From NCBI GenBank assembly GCA_023441055.1, contig JAEZQY010000041.1, forward strand, positions 132,454-196,453: a stretch of DNA of 64,000 nt, in the 5' to 3' direction. Positions 43,524-53,067 of this stretch are shown one piece after another (position 1 is the stretch's first letter; every line of letters begins with the position of its first letter). This DNA comes from Bacillota bacterium. GTDB taxonomy: Bacteria > Bacillota > Bacilli > Paenibacillales > UBA4045. Under the pieces are notes generated by a model that was not told the DNA's origin, searched no databases, and saw nothing but the letters and a program-made list of their open reading frames with translations. The position numbers were made by a program, and so were the translations under genes.

Positions 43524-45536
43524 ATGTATGTAGGTGTGGATTATTACCCCGAGCATTGGTCGGAGGATCGCTGGCCGATTGACGCAGAGATGATGCGCGA
43601 GGCGAATTTCAACCTGGTCAGACTCGCAGAATTCGCCTGGAGTAAGCTGGAGCCCGAGGAAGGCCGGTATGACTTCACCTGGCTTGACCGCGCCATTGCT
43701 ATTCTAGTCGGTGCCGGTATGAAGATCGTCCTAGGCACCCCTACCGCCGCAGCTCCCAAGTGGCTGATGGACAAGCATCCTGATATGTATCCGGTTGATG
43801 TGTACGGCATGACCAAGGGATTCGGCACGAGAAGACATTACTGCGTCAATCACCCGATCTATCGGACGTATTCCAAGAAGATTGCACGCGCTATGGCAGA
43901 GCATTATCGGGGCAACCCCCATATCGTGGCCTGGCAGATCGATAATGAATTCGGCGGCGCCTGCTATTGCGAGAGCTGCCTGAAGGGCTTCCGACTGTGG
44001 CTGCGGAACAAGTACGGCACAATTGATCAGTTGAATGAGGAGTGGGGCACCGTATTCTGGAGCCATACGTATCGCCACTTCGATGAGATTCCGCTGCCGG
44101 CCTATGCCGCTTCAGACGGCTTCAGTCAGAGCGGATCCTCGATGCTGTCAACACCGTACAACCATAACCCGGGCATGGTGCTCGATTACTCCCGCTTCTT
44201 CTCTGGTGCGACGGTCGATTATCAGAAGCTGCAGATCAATGAGATTCGCAGCACGACTGACCTGCCGATCACGCATAATTACATGGGACACTTCAGCGAG
44301 CTTGATTACTATGACCTGGGCCGTGATCTGGACTTCGTATCCTGGGACTGCTATCCGAACCATATGTGGGGCAAGAGCAGCTACACCAACATCGCGATGG
44401 CCCATGATCTGACACGCGGCGTGAAGAACCAGAACTTCTGGGTCATGGAGCAGCAGAGCGGTCCCTGCGGCTGGCAGATGATGGGCGATACGCCGGAGCC
44501 TGGCCAGATCCGGCTCTGGACGTACCAAGCGATCGCGCATGGCGCTGAGGCTATTGTTTATTTTCGCTGGCGGGCTTGTACGGTTGGGATTGAGCAATAT
44601 TGGCACGGCATTCTCGATCATGATGGGATCGGACGCCGCAGATATCGGGAGGTGCAAGGAGTTGGCGCGGAGATGAAGCAGCTGTCCGAGCTGTTCGTGG
44701 GCGCTGAGAATGTGACCGATGTGGCGCTGATCAAGTCCTACGATAATGTGTGGAGCCATCGTCAGCAGCCGCATAACCGTAAATTCAATTACAATGCGCT
44801 GCTCGAGTCGTATTACGCCGCGCTCGCTGCGCATCATGTGCAGATAGACGTCACCAGTGTAGATGCCGACTACTCCAAGTATAAGCTGGTGCTCATGCCG
44901 GCCTTCAACCTCATGAACGAGGAGATCGCCCAGAAGTGCGAAGCCTATGTGGCCGCTGGCGGCGCGCTGCTGCTTACATTCCGATCGGGCACGAAGACGT
45001 GGAACAATCAGATGACAACCATTACCGTCCCTGGCTTGTTCAAGGACATCGCAGGCGTGGAGCTGGAGGAGTTCGATTCGATCAATCACGACCGGAACGT
45101 TCGTGTGAAGGGCGAATTCGGCGAAGCGACCGCTGTGACCTGGTGCGACGTACTCAAGCTGACAGGCGCGGAGACATTGGCCGCGTATGACAGCCACTAT
45201 TATGCAGGCGAGCCTGCGGTAACAGTGAACGCATATGGGAAGGGACATGTCTACTATGTGGGCTGCGATCTTGATCAACTGGCCATGGAGCGGCTGGCGA
45301 AGCTGATCATCGATCGGGAGCACATCGCTACGGCTGTTGCTGCTCCGATTCCCGGTGTTGAAGTGGTGAAGCGCCGGGTGAATGGGCAGGCATACACGAT
45401 GCTGCTCAACCATACGAATACGACCGTGGAGATTCCGCTGACCGGCAAGTACGAGGATGTGCTGGCGTGTTCGAGCATCAGAGGCGACGCTGTCCAGGTT
45501 GGGCCCTATGATGTAAGGGTTCTGCTGGAGGAGTAG
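43524..45536 (+). CDS. bgaB: Beta-galactosidase, GH42 family
   Basis: 670 residues: TIM barrel, trimerisation domain of glutaminase-like fold, short beta domain. Acid/base Glu is in WQIDNEFG (near residue 142) and the nucleophile Glu in WVMEQQSG (near 310). A Cys cluster, CYCESC, just after the acid/base matches the zinc site of GH42. Cytoplasmic, no signal peptide. GAGG lies 6 nt before the ATG. Followed by a strong terminator. Confidence 0.95.
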   Translation: MYVGVDYYPEHWSEDRWPIDAEMMREANFNLVRLAEFAWSKLEPEEGRYDFTWLDRAIAILVGAGMKIVLGTPTAAAPKWLMDKHPDMYPVDVYGMTKGFGTRRHYCVNHPIYRTYSKKIARAMAEHYRGNPHIVAWQIDNEFGGACYCESCLKGFRLWLRNKYGTIDQLNEEWGTVFWSHTYRHFDEIPLPAYAASDGFSQSGSSMLSTPYNHNPGMVLDYSRFFSGATVDYQKLQINEIRSTTDLPITHNYMGHFSELDYYDLGRDLDFVSWDCYPNHMWGKSSYTNIAMAHDLTRGVKNQNFWVMEQQSGPCGWQMMGDTPEPGQIRLWTYQAIAHGAEAIVYFRWRACTVGIEQYWHGILDHDGIGRRRYREVQGVGAEMKQLSELFVGAENVTDVALIKSYDNVWSHRQQPHNRKFNYNALLESYYAALAAHHVQIDVTSVDADYSKYKLVLMPAFNLMNEEIAQKCEAYVAAGGALLLTFRSGTKTWNNQMTTITVPGLFKDIAGVELEEFDSINHDRNVRVKGEFGEATAVTWCDVLKLTGAETLAAYDSHYYAGEPAVTVNAYGKGHVYYVGCDLDQLAMERLAKLIIDREHIATAVAAPIPGVEVVKRRVNGQAYTMLLNHTNTTVEIPLTGKYEDVLACSSIRGDAVQVGPYDVRVLLEE

Positions 45537-45550
45537 TATAGCAATAAGAT

Positions 45551-45596
45551 AAGCACACCCGATTGCGGCGAGTTGCCCGACCGGGTGTGCTTGTTT
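45551..45596 (+). terminator. Terminator of the GH42 gene
   Basis: AAGCACACCCG pairs with CGGGTGTGCTT, followed by GTTT. Confidence 0.88.
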
Positions 45597-45703
45597 AGTG
45601 CAGGCCACCTATCGCTGTCCACTCTTGGTGTCAGATGGCTTATTCTGGACTTGCTCAGACTATGCTACATGACGTGCTAAAGGACTGACTCCGACTCGGC
45701 TCC

Positions 45704-45880
45704 CTGCAAAAAGTACATCTATTCCACACAAGTTGCGCCAACCGGAAGTTTCCCTGTATATTGTGCAGTTAAATCCACCTCAAACCTTCGTTCCCATCGA
45801 AACTAGTTAATTAACTGTAGTTTTTGCAGGTATAGTTCAGAAAGTCGATCATTTCATGCTTTTAACTGTAAGAAATGCAG
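45704..45880. repeat. Phased repeat family D, region 4
   Basis: CTGYA cores at 45704, 45754, 45815 and 45866, spacings 50, 61 and 51. The last two read TTAACTGTAGTTTTTGCAGG and TTAACTGTAAGAAATGCAGG. The rest of the gap 45537-46041 has no gene; its right end carries two 11-bp copies of GTCCGAACTAG (46024-46045). Confidence 0.8.
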
Positions 45881-46041
45881 GGAGCGCTATACCGAAACCC
45901 GCTAAACTCCGCTACCCCATCGCCTGCCGCATACAGTCCGAGCCGCTCTACGAGAAAGCGAGATCAACTAGTCTGAGCCATACATGAATACAAGGAACTC
46001 ATTCCGGAACTATGCAGGAGCGTGTCCGAACTAGGTCCGAA

Positions 46042-48591
46042 CTAGGTCATCCACTCAGCAGTCGGCTTGTGCTCGTTCAGTCGCACTGGCCCGATCAGCC
46101 CTGATGACAGCGACTTACCATCATACCTATTCGCCAGACTATTCGTGACCGACACACACAATCGGTTCGTACCCGGCTGCAATAACTGGCCGATCTCGAA
46201 TACATAGGGCTTCCAGAATTGTACGCCTGCTTCCTTGCCATTGACCCATAATCGGGCGATCTCATGAACGTCGCCTAGATTCAGCGTCCAAGAGGAATGC
46301 TCAGACACAGTCTCCAGTTCGAATGCCTTCTCGTACACCATTGTCCCGGAGTAGTTTTCCAACCCCTTCCACTCCGTCCATGATGAGAGCTCCGTCAGTG
46401 ATGACAGCTCCGCCGATGACGACAGCTCTCTCTCATCGCGCAGCACAGGGCCTTCAACCACTCGCCAGCCTTGGGATAAGTCGAGCATCGCTCCGGCTGC
46501 CAGCAGTGGCGGCTCAACCCCATGTTCTGAATGCCTGTCACCATCCACAGCGACAATCAAGCATTCCCTGCGTTCCACGCTGATAGCGACTGATTGACCT
46601 ACTGCTGCCCGCTCGCATACCGCAGCCTCGAATTCTCCCTTCCACGGCGACCACAACTCCGCCAGTCCACCGTGATTCATCCGCAGCTGTCCCTGGTAAG
46701 CGTCCTCCCCTTCGTTCACAATGACGTAGAAGATCCCGCCAGCCTTCTCGATGCGGCTGATCCGAATCCCAGCTGCCGCAGGCTTCAGCGCGTATGGACG
46801 TCCCAGCCTACGAGACAGCACCTCGGGAATACCGCACGCATCTCTCATCTTAAGCTGACCTGCGTCTCGCACACGCTTGCTCTCCTCGTCCAACTCGATC
46901 ACCAATCCGCCTTGACCTGTGAATGCGTCAAGCACACGCCAGCTATACGGCGCAAGCCTCTCACCAGCCTCAATCAATATCGCCCGATAGCGATAACCCG
47001 CAATCACAAGCGCCCCATCCTTCACTTGGCAACGGTCCAACAGCACCTCTTCCAAATAATTAAACTCAATCTGCTGCTCATATAACGGCTTTACGATTCG
47101 CCAAGGCAGATGAGCCTCGCCGGCAAGCACAGCTATCTCCGCACTGTTCCTGCTATCTGTCTTCAGCCAGCTCATCCGCTTGATATACCGCGCGAACCGG
47201 GCATACTCCGGCCACCAGATATTGTTAGGCCCGACATCCGGCGGGCGCTCATCCCGACGCTCATCACGGATCGAATAGTAGAAGGCATGCGGACTGATCA
47301 GATTAACGCCTCTGACGAACAGCCAGTCCAGATACCACTTCATATCGTCCGCCGTGAGCGTCCAGCCGCCCTCAATGCCGCATACACCCAGCGCTTCATT
47401 CAGATTCCTCCGCTTCCCGCGATGGCGCGCCGAATCCGATGAGCACTTACCCATCGTGCTATGTACGCCAGTGACCCCCTTGTCCTGCTCCGGCGCAATA
47501 TACCGCCATACCACGTCCTGCCCGGGAATATGGAAGTGCTCCAGCAGTCCGATATCGTCGCTGGCAGCCGGGTGACCCGTAAGCCCGATTCCATGCGCCT
47601 CGCACCAATCCGCCAGCGGTTTATAATACGCGCGCGTCATCCGATTGCGTATGGACGCCGCGAACGTCTCGCGAATCGCCTCTGTATCTCCGCCTGCTTC
47701 ATACCACAGCATTGGCAAGTGCTCTTCCCTGCCGCCGACAGCCCGGTAATCGCGCATAAACCCGCTCGTCCATGGCCGCAGCCCCTTCACATGCCCGCGC
47801 CCCAGCAGATCGGGCTCATCGGTGAACATTGCAATAATCGTCGTCCCAAAATAACGCCCCAACCGTTCATAATAACGCTCATGGGTCAGGTCGATGAAGG
47901 CTTGCACCGCCTCCGGGTTCAGCAGATCCGCCGCTGCCGGCGCATCCGGCTCGCCGTCATCCTGGCCGGGATGAACGCCGCGAATCGTCCCCTTAGACTG
48001 AGTATCAACGAACAGCAGCACCGTCCAATCACCCTCGTCAGACGACGGTACAGTGAACGAAGCGCTATCCTCGCCAATCTCCAATAGCGTGATGCTGGAC
48101 GGCTCAATCTCGCGGTCCGACAGCTTGCGCACAGCCTGAGCGGATACGATCGTCTCACCGCTCGCCAAGCCCAGCGGGATCGTTACCCGATCGCCCGCTG
48201 CAGCCTCACACGCCACTTCTCTCAGCTGTAAGCCGCGGCTCGCGTAATCCGGATTACGGGCGACCACCATGCCGCATGCGGAGCCCGACGGATACATTCC
48301 CTCGTCATACAAGATTACCTGCATGTCTAGCCTACACGCCTCCGCTACTACGGCTTCAACCAATTCCATATACCCTTCCGATAGATACGGCATCTCGCGC
48401 GGCAGCCCCATCCGCGGATGGATTACGAACCCGTCAACCTCCTTCGCATGGAAGTCATGGAGCTGCCGCAGCAGCTCCTCCCTAGTCAATGCATCATTCC
48501 AGAACCAGAACGGGAATGGACTGAATTCGGCCGGCGGCGCAAGGAATTGCGCTCTGAGCGTTTCTAATGGATTACTGCGGTGCTTGTCCAT
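46042..48591 (-). CDS. Glycoside hydrolase related to GH106 alpha-L-rhamnosidases
   Basis: 849 residues. It opens with FSPFPFWFWNDALTREELLRQL and GFVIHPRMGLP, typical of this family, and has a likely catalytic acidic motif FTDEPDLLGRG near residue 255. The C-terminal end is a jelly-roll sugar-binding domain (LNLGDVHEIARLWVNGKEAG). A Ser-rich hexapeptide repeat (LSSxxE, three times) lies near residue 745. No signal peptide. ATG 48591 follows CAGGAGG by 11 nt; the gene overlaps the end of the SGNH gene by 20 nt. Exact substrate unproven. Confidence 0.75.
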   Translation of the reverse strand: MDKHRSNPLETLRAQFLAPPAEFSPFPFWFWNDALTREELLRQLHDFHAKEVDGFVIHPRMGLPREMPYLSEGYMELVEAVVAEACRLDMQVILYDEGMYPSGSACGMVVARNPDYASRGLQLREVACEAAAGDRVTIPLGLASGETIVSAQAVRKLSDREIEPSSITLLEIGEDSASFTVPSSDEGDWTVLLFVDTQSKGTIRGVHPGQDDGEPDAPAAADLLNPEAVQAFIDLTHERYYERLGRYFGTTIIAMFTDEPDLLGRGHVKGLRPWTSGFMRDYRAVGGREEHLPMLWYEAGGDTEAIRETFAASIRNRMTRAYYKPLADWCEAHGIGLTGHPAASDDIGLLEHFHIPGQDVVWRYIAPEQDKGVTGVHSTMGKCSSDSARHRGKRRNLNEALGVCGIEGGWTLTADDMKWYLDWLFVRGVNLISPHAFYYSIRDERRDERPPDVGPNNIWWPEYARFARYIKRMSWLKTDSRNSAEIAVLAGEAHLPWRIVKPLYEQQIEFNYLEEVLLDRCQVKDGALVIAGYRYRAILIEAGERLAPYSWRVLDAFTGQGGLVIELDEESKRVRDAGQLKMRDACGIPEVLSRRLGRPYALKPAAAGIRISRIEKAGGIFYVIVNEGEDAYQGQLRMNHGGLAELWSPWKGEFEAAVCERAAVGQSVAISVERRECLIVAVDGDRHSEHGVEPPLLAAGAMLDLSQGWRVVEGPVLRDERELSSSAELSSLTELSSWTEWKGLENYSGTMVYEKAFELETVSEHSSWTLNLGDVHEIARLWVNGKEAGVQFWKPYVFEIGQLLQPGTNRLCVSVTNSLANRYDGKSLSSGLIGPVRLNEHKPTAEWMT

Positions 48592-49231
48592 GGGAACTAT
48601 TTTCCTCCTGATGATCTTCATTAAACCGCATGCCTGCCAGACAACCGGCGATATAAGCCGCTTGCAGGTTCCTCACATGATCCGTGAAGTGTACATGATC
48701 GCAATAGGCCTCATCGCCGAACACCCGCGTGAACGTATACAGATCAATTACAGGCACCTCTGCGTCCTGCATAACCGCATCCGCCGCCTCATTATAGGCA
48801 AGCACATGCGAATGCGACCTGCGGAATGCGGCTGTCCTGGCATTATGAATATGATCGACCGCGTCTGTCGTACGAATCCAGATCAGAAGATCACTCACTT
48901 GCCGAGCGACACGCGCGATCTGCGCCAGATTGTCCCTGTACGTATGGAGCGGAACCTGTTGCTCGCCGCTAGCCGGGTCTGTCTTGATATCATGCAGGCC
49001 GCAATTGATCAGCAGCACGTCGCAGCGCATCCCCTTGTCCCGCTCCTGCTCCAGATACTCGAGCACCATGCGGCTGTCCCCGCCGTTGGCCCCTACGGGA
49101 TTGTCCAGATCGGCCAGCGCCTCCTGCTCGCCCCGCTTGCGGTCATACCGGAATCGATGCTCGACCATCCGCTTCAGATACGGGCCGTATTGAATCGATA
49201 TGCTGTCTCCTACTACGAATAGCTTCTTCAT
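48572..49231 (-). CDS. SGNH/GDSL family hydrolase
   Basis: 219 residues. Block I is VVGDSIS (Ser near 10), block II GANGGDSR, block III NCGLHD, and block V DHVHFTD with the catalytic Asp and His. Likely a carbohydrate or acyl esterase acting on acetylated sugars, inferred from its operon with a GH106-like enzyme, whose start it overlaps. GAGGCG lies about 8 nt before the ATG. Confidence 0.88.
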   Translation of the reverse strand: MKKLFVVGDSISIQYGPYLKRMVEHRFRYDRKRGEQEALADLDNPVGANGGDSRMVLEYLEQERDKGMRCDVLLINCGLHDIKTDPASGEQQVPLHTYRDNLAQIARVARQVSDLLIWIRTTDAVDHIHNARTAAFRRSHSHVLAYNEAADAVMQDAEVPVIDLYTFTRVFGDEAYCDHVHFTDHVRNLQAAYIAGCLAGMRFNEDHQEENSSHGQAPQ

Positions 49232-49487
49232 GATGATTCGCCTCGCTTGATGTACGATTGGACTAGCTCTTCACCACATCATATTAATATAGGTCGCAGT
49301 AAAGGCCAATAGTACAATTTTGAAGCCGGGCTTATTTCGCCGCGCACTAATTTGACTGAATGGTACTTTCTTGCGATTATCTGATGGTCAGTTCATTATG
49401 ATGGTCATCACAGACTAACTTACCAGCTTCTCTATACTGAAGATATGCTGGTGGACATGAATTCAGACAAGCTTGAGAGGTGACGGA

Positions 49488-50711
49488 ATGGGGCACGGGA
49501 TTTCAGTCATGTGGAAGACGGTATCGAATACGTGTAATATGGCATGCGATTATTGCTACTTCGAGGGCTCCAGCACGCAGCGAATCACCGAGACGCGCAT
49601 TCCCTTGCCTGTGCTGGACAAGTTTATGCAAGACTATATGGAAGGTACTGACGGGGTTGCTTCATTCGCTTGGCAGGGCGGGGAGCCGCTGCTGGCCGGG
49701 ATAGAATTCTTCTATCAGGTGATCGAATTGCAAGCCAAATACGCCCCTCCGCATACCCGAATCAGCAACGCCTTGCAGACGAATGGAACACTGATCAATG
49801 AGCAGTGGGCGCACTTGTTCAAGCAATATAACTTCCTAATCGGCGTCAGCCTGGATGGCCCGAGGGACATGCATAACCGGCATCGTCCGATGGGTTCAGG
49901 CCATGGGAGCTTCGACTCCGTCATGCAAGGAATCTCCTGGCTGCGCCGATACAACGTCGACTTCAATATTCTAACCGTCGTTCATGCCGCTAATGTGAAT
50001 CATGTGGATGAATTGTTGAGCTTCTATGAGCAAGAGGGCTTCGATTACTTGCAATTCATACCCTGTATGGACTTCACTGCGCGCAGCAATCAACAGTCGG
50101 TCTCCTATGCCATCACGCCTGAGCAGTACGGTAATTTCCTATGCCGCGCCTTCGATAGGTGGATCGGCAAAGGCCGCCCAACGACCTCCATCCGATTCTT
50201 CGACAATCTGCTCAGCGCATATGTGAATCATCGCATGGAATCTTGCATTCATAGCGCAGCGTGCTCGAAGACACTCATTCTGGAGAGCAATGGCGATGCC
50301 TATCCTTGCGACTTCTATATGGGCGAGGCTTACAGGCTCGGCAATGTGGCGACCGATTCGCTGGACGATATTCTGAATCATCCGGCGTACAAGCAGTTCC
50401 ACTCGCTGAAGCGCCAGCTGCCCGAAGCATGCAAGAGCTGCGAATACTTATCCCTATGCCACGGCGGCTGCCCGCGCAACCGCACCTATATCGATACGAC
50501 ACAGCCGGTATCACAGGACTATTTCTGCGCCAGCTATCGTCAAATTTACGCTTACGCCCACGACCGCCTCCAGAAGCTCGCCCACGCGATCAGACGGGAC
50601 TGGAAGCTGCAATATACCGCATCCGGACGGCCCCTGCCGGAGCGTAACGCGCTGTGCTATTGCGGCAGCGGCAGGAAGTACAAGCATTGCTGCCTGGAGG
50701 TTAGAGTGTAG
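49488..50711 (+). CDS. Anaerobic sulfatase-maturating radical SAM enzyme with C-terminal SEC-C motif
   Basis: 407 residues. The radical SAM cluster motif is CNMACDYCYF (near residue 17), followed by FAWQGGEPLLAGIEF and SLQTNGT-like NALQTNGT. The SPASM region has CSKTLILESNGDAYPCDFY and CKSCEYLSLCHGGCPRNR, binding two more [4Fe-4S] clusters. This is the anSME pattern: it oxidises a sulfatase Cys or Ser to formylglycine. The last 20 residues (NALCYCGSGRKYKHCC) are a SEC-C zinc motif, not in classic anSMEs. ATG 49488 has AGAGGTGA upstream. No sulfatase is encoded in the window. Confidence 0.92.
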   Translation: MGHGISVMWKTVSNTCNMACDYCYFEGSSTQRITETRIPLPVLDKFMQDYMEGTDGVASFAWQGGEPLLAGIEFFYQVIELQAKYAPPHTRISNALQTNGTLINEQWAHLFKQYNFLIGVSLDGPRDMHNRHRPMGSGHGSFDSVMQGISWLRRYNVDFNILTVVHAANVNHVDELLSFYEQEGFDYLQFIPCMDFTARSNQQSVSYAITPEQYGNFLCRAFDRWIGKGRPTTSIRFFDNLLSAYVNHRMESCIHSAACSKTLILESNGDAYPCDFYMGEAYRLGNVATDSLDDILNHPAYKQFHSLKRQLPEACKSCEYLSLCHGGCPRNRTYIDTTQPVSQDYFCASYRQIYAYAHDRLQKLAHAIRRDWKLQYTASGRPLPERNALCYCGSGRKYKHCCLEVRV

Positions 50712-50821
50712 TCACATAAGGAAGGATAAGCGCTCCGATTTAGTTCACATCCCCTCCGCCGCACAGACCACCGCCCAAGAAACTACCAGCGCCACCGCTG
50801 CGATTACGAACTCCGCTATGC

Positions 50822-51973
50822 TTAGGTATAGCTGCTTCCCTTCGTAATCTGCACATCCGAGAAGTTCTCGACACTAGCGCTCTTCTTATAGAAGTAAGGC
50901 ACATGCTGTCTCAGTCCTTCTTGGGTATAGAACAGATCATCCGGCTGCAAGGGGAGCTGGACCTTCACGCCCATACTGGCGGACTTATAGATGCTCATAA
51001 TAAGCTCCAGTGTGCTGCGTCCGCTCTCACCGTCTACCATCACAGGAACGCCGGTCTCGATTGCGGTCAGCACATTGTCGATTTGCGCCGTATGCCCTTC
51101 ATAGGTCAAATCGGGCAGCTTGCTGTAATAATCCTCGATCTCCTGCTCCAGCCGCTCATTCCGTTCCGGGAATCCGTTGGGCTTAGACACCGAAGCGGTT
51201 ACCCGCCAAGGCGCGGAAATCCGGGCATGCTGACCCTGGAAGATGAACTGCTGCTCTTCGCCATGGTGCACGACGGAGCTCGTAATTTGCCCCAATGATC
51301 CATTCGGATACCGCAGCATCGCAATGGAGAGATCCTCTACCTCCGCATTATCGTGCGCCACATTGCTCATATAGGCTTGGACTTCACTTGGGCGTCCCAG
51401 CATCCACAGCGCAGCGTCAATATGATGCACCGCATGATTCAGCGTAGGCCCGCCCCCTTCCTTCTCCCACGTGCCGCGCCACCACAAGTCATAATAGCAA
51501 TGGCCGCGCCACCAGAAGGAATCCACCTGGGCGTGAAGGATGCTCCCCGCCATGCCGCTGCCGAGCACATGCTTCAGCTTCATGATCGGATTTCGGAACC
51601 GATTCTGGGCGATGACCGATAAGACCTTCCCGGTTGTACGGGCTGCTTCGATCATCGCATCGCATTCTGCGAGAGAGGCTGCCATCGGCTTCTCCACAAT
51701 GACATGACTGCCCGCATTCAGAAAGTCGATGGTAACAGGCGCGTGCTCGAACGGGGGCATGCACACCGACACCAGATCAATGCCGTCTTCGAGCAGCTCC
51801 TTGTAATCCCGAACAATCCTCGCATCCAGGCCGTACTGCTCCCGCTTCGCCTCCGCCTTCTCTGGATACAGGTCGCACAGGGCGACAATCTGACAGCGAT
51901 CCTTGAACTGCAGATAGCCCTCAATATGACTCGATGATATCGCGCCAGCGCCGATAATCGCGACTTTCAACAT
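50822..51973 (-). CDS. Gfo/Idh/MocA family oxidoreductase
   Basis: 383 residues. N-terminal NAD(P) Rossmann fold (VAIIGAGAISSSHIEGY) with the catalytic EKP motif in VIVEKPMAAS near residue 95, and a C-terminal alpha/beta domain with HAVHHIDAALWMLG near 180. Members oxidise or reduce sugars and cyclitols; the substrate is unknown. GGGGGTC lies upstream of the ATG. Divergent from an AraC regulator. Confidence 0.93.
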   Translation of the reverse strand: MLKVAIIGAGAISSSHIEGYLQFKDRCQIVALCDLYPEKAEAKREQYGLDARIVRDYKELLEDGIDLVSVCMPPFEHAPVTIDFLNAGSHVIVEKPMAASLAECDAMIEAARTTGKVLSVIAQNRFRNPIMKLKHVLGSGMAGSILHAQVDSFWWRGHCYYDLWWRGTWEKEGGGPTLNHAVHHIDAALWMLGRPSEVQAYMSNVAHDNAEVEDLSIAMLRYPNGSLGQITSSVVHHGEEQQFIFQGQHARISAPWRVTASVSKPNGFPERNERLEQEIEDYYSKLPDLTYEGHTAQIDNVLTAIETGVPVMVDGESGRSTLELIMSIYKSASMGVKVQLPLQPDDLFYTQEGLRQHVPYFYKKSASVENFSDVQITKGSSYT

Positions 51974-52170
51974 GACTCAGACCCCCTATGAATTCGTGTA
52001 CACATCTATATCATAACGAAGGCGACTATGGAATAGTGTTGCAGGATAGGGGAGAAAATAGTGCTAGATTGCTGTCTTCTATCATCAATAGGCTTGAACC
52101 AGCACTACCCCCTTGCTATATTAGTTGTACGGCTGGATTGCTTATATCTGAAGCGGAGAGGAGAATTGTC

Positions 52171-53049
52171 TTGCCGATATCGACAAGCAACTTTAGCGAG
52201 GTGCCCTTATACTTCGCCTACAGGCGCAAGAGCATCAATCACGAGCAGCACAAGGAAACTTTCCATTCTCATCTTGGCGTTGAGATTCTATACATTCATC
52301 AGGGCAGCGGCACGATGATCGTCAACAATACCAGTTACGACATCAGACCGGGCATGCTCTGCATTTTCCAGCCGAACCAGCTCCATCATTTAACGCTCGA
52401 CTATACAGATGGGCTGTACTTTGAACGTTCACTGGCTATATTTGAACCGACCATGTTTGAAGTCTACTTCGAGAGATGGCCGGGCCTTCACGCCTTCTTC
52501 CAGTTTATTCACCTAGGGCAGCTCCCCTCCCCTTGTATATATGAGCTGCAGGATGCAGAGCTCCTCGATCATCTCTTCAAGAATATGAGCCATCGACTTC
52601 CTGCTCTGAAAGCAGCGGATAAGCATGAGGAAGTCTCCCTCTTCCTCATTCAACTGTACCGCTGGCTGAAGCAAGAATGGAGCCGCTTGAACGAACACGC
52701 CTCAGCTTATCAGACCCGCCGTAACAATCATCAAGTCGAACGCATTCTGGATTGGATTGAGCATCATTACGCTAAGCCGTATTCCTTGGAGGAGATGGCC
52801 CGATCCCTGCATCTGTCCCCCTTCTACCTGTTGCACTTATTCAAGAAGACGACAGGCATGAGCATCTCCGAATACATGGCCATCCGCAGGGTCCATCAAG
52901 CTGTGCTACTCCTGACCACAACGAATAAGCCCGTCTCTCTCGTCGCTGAGGAGATCGGGCTGACTAACAGCTCCTATTTCTGCAAGTTGTTCAAATCACA
53001 AATGGGGACAACGCCGCATCAATATCGCAAGCGATGGACGCGGCATTAG
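52171..53049 (+). CDS. AraC family regulator, probably of the divergent oxidoreductase
   Basis: About 292 residues. Cupin sensor (FHSHLGVEILYIHQGSG; DIRPGMLCIFQPNQLHH) then AraC domain (about 190-290) ending SQMGTTPHQYRKRW. The start is probably TTG 52171, with GAGAGGAGAA 6 nt upstream and the cupin fold beginning just after; an in-frame ATG at 51988 would add about 60 residues unlike the family. It overlooks the gap shared with the Gfo/Idh gene. Confidence 0.88.
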   Translation: MPISTSNFSEVPLYFAYRRKSINHEQHKETFHSHLGVEILYIHQGSGTMIVNNTSYDIRPGMLCIFQPNQLHHLTLDYTDGLYFERSLAIFEPTMFEVYFERWPGLHAFFQFIHLGQLPSPCIYELQDAELLDHLFKNMSHRLPALKAADKHEEVSLFLIQLYRWLKQEWSRLNEHASAYQTRRNNHQVERILDWIEHHYAKPYSLEEMARSLHLSPFYLLHLFKKTTGMSISEYMAIRRVHQAVLLLTTTNKPVSLVAEEIGLTNSSYFCKLFKSQMGTTPHQYRKRWTRH

Positions 53050-53067
53050 TCCCGTTACCTTATCCAT

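Noticed and set aside
44148..45608. 486-codon open frame antisense to the GH42 gene
   Set aside because: Same reason: the sense frame has all GH42 catalytic motifs.
46024..46045. Two tandem copies of GTCCGAACTAG at the stop of the GH106-like gene
   Set aside because: Too short and only two copies; probably a local duplication without further meaning.
50711..50822. Glycine-rich frame (minus strand) between the sulfatase maturase and the oxidoreductase, like a small peptide substrate of a radical SAM enzyme
   Set aside because: No start codon with a ribosome-binding site, and the maturase matches the anSME family rather than peptide-maturation enzymes.
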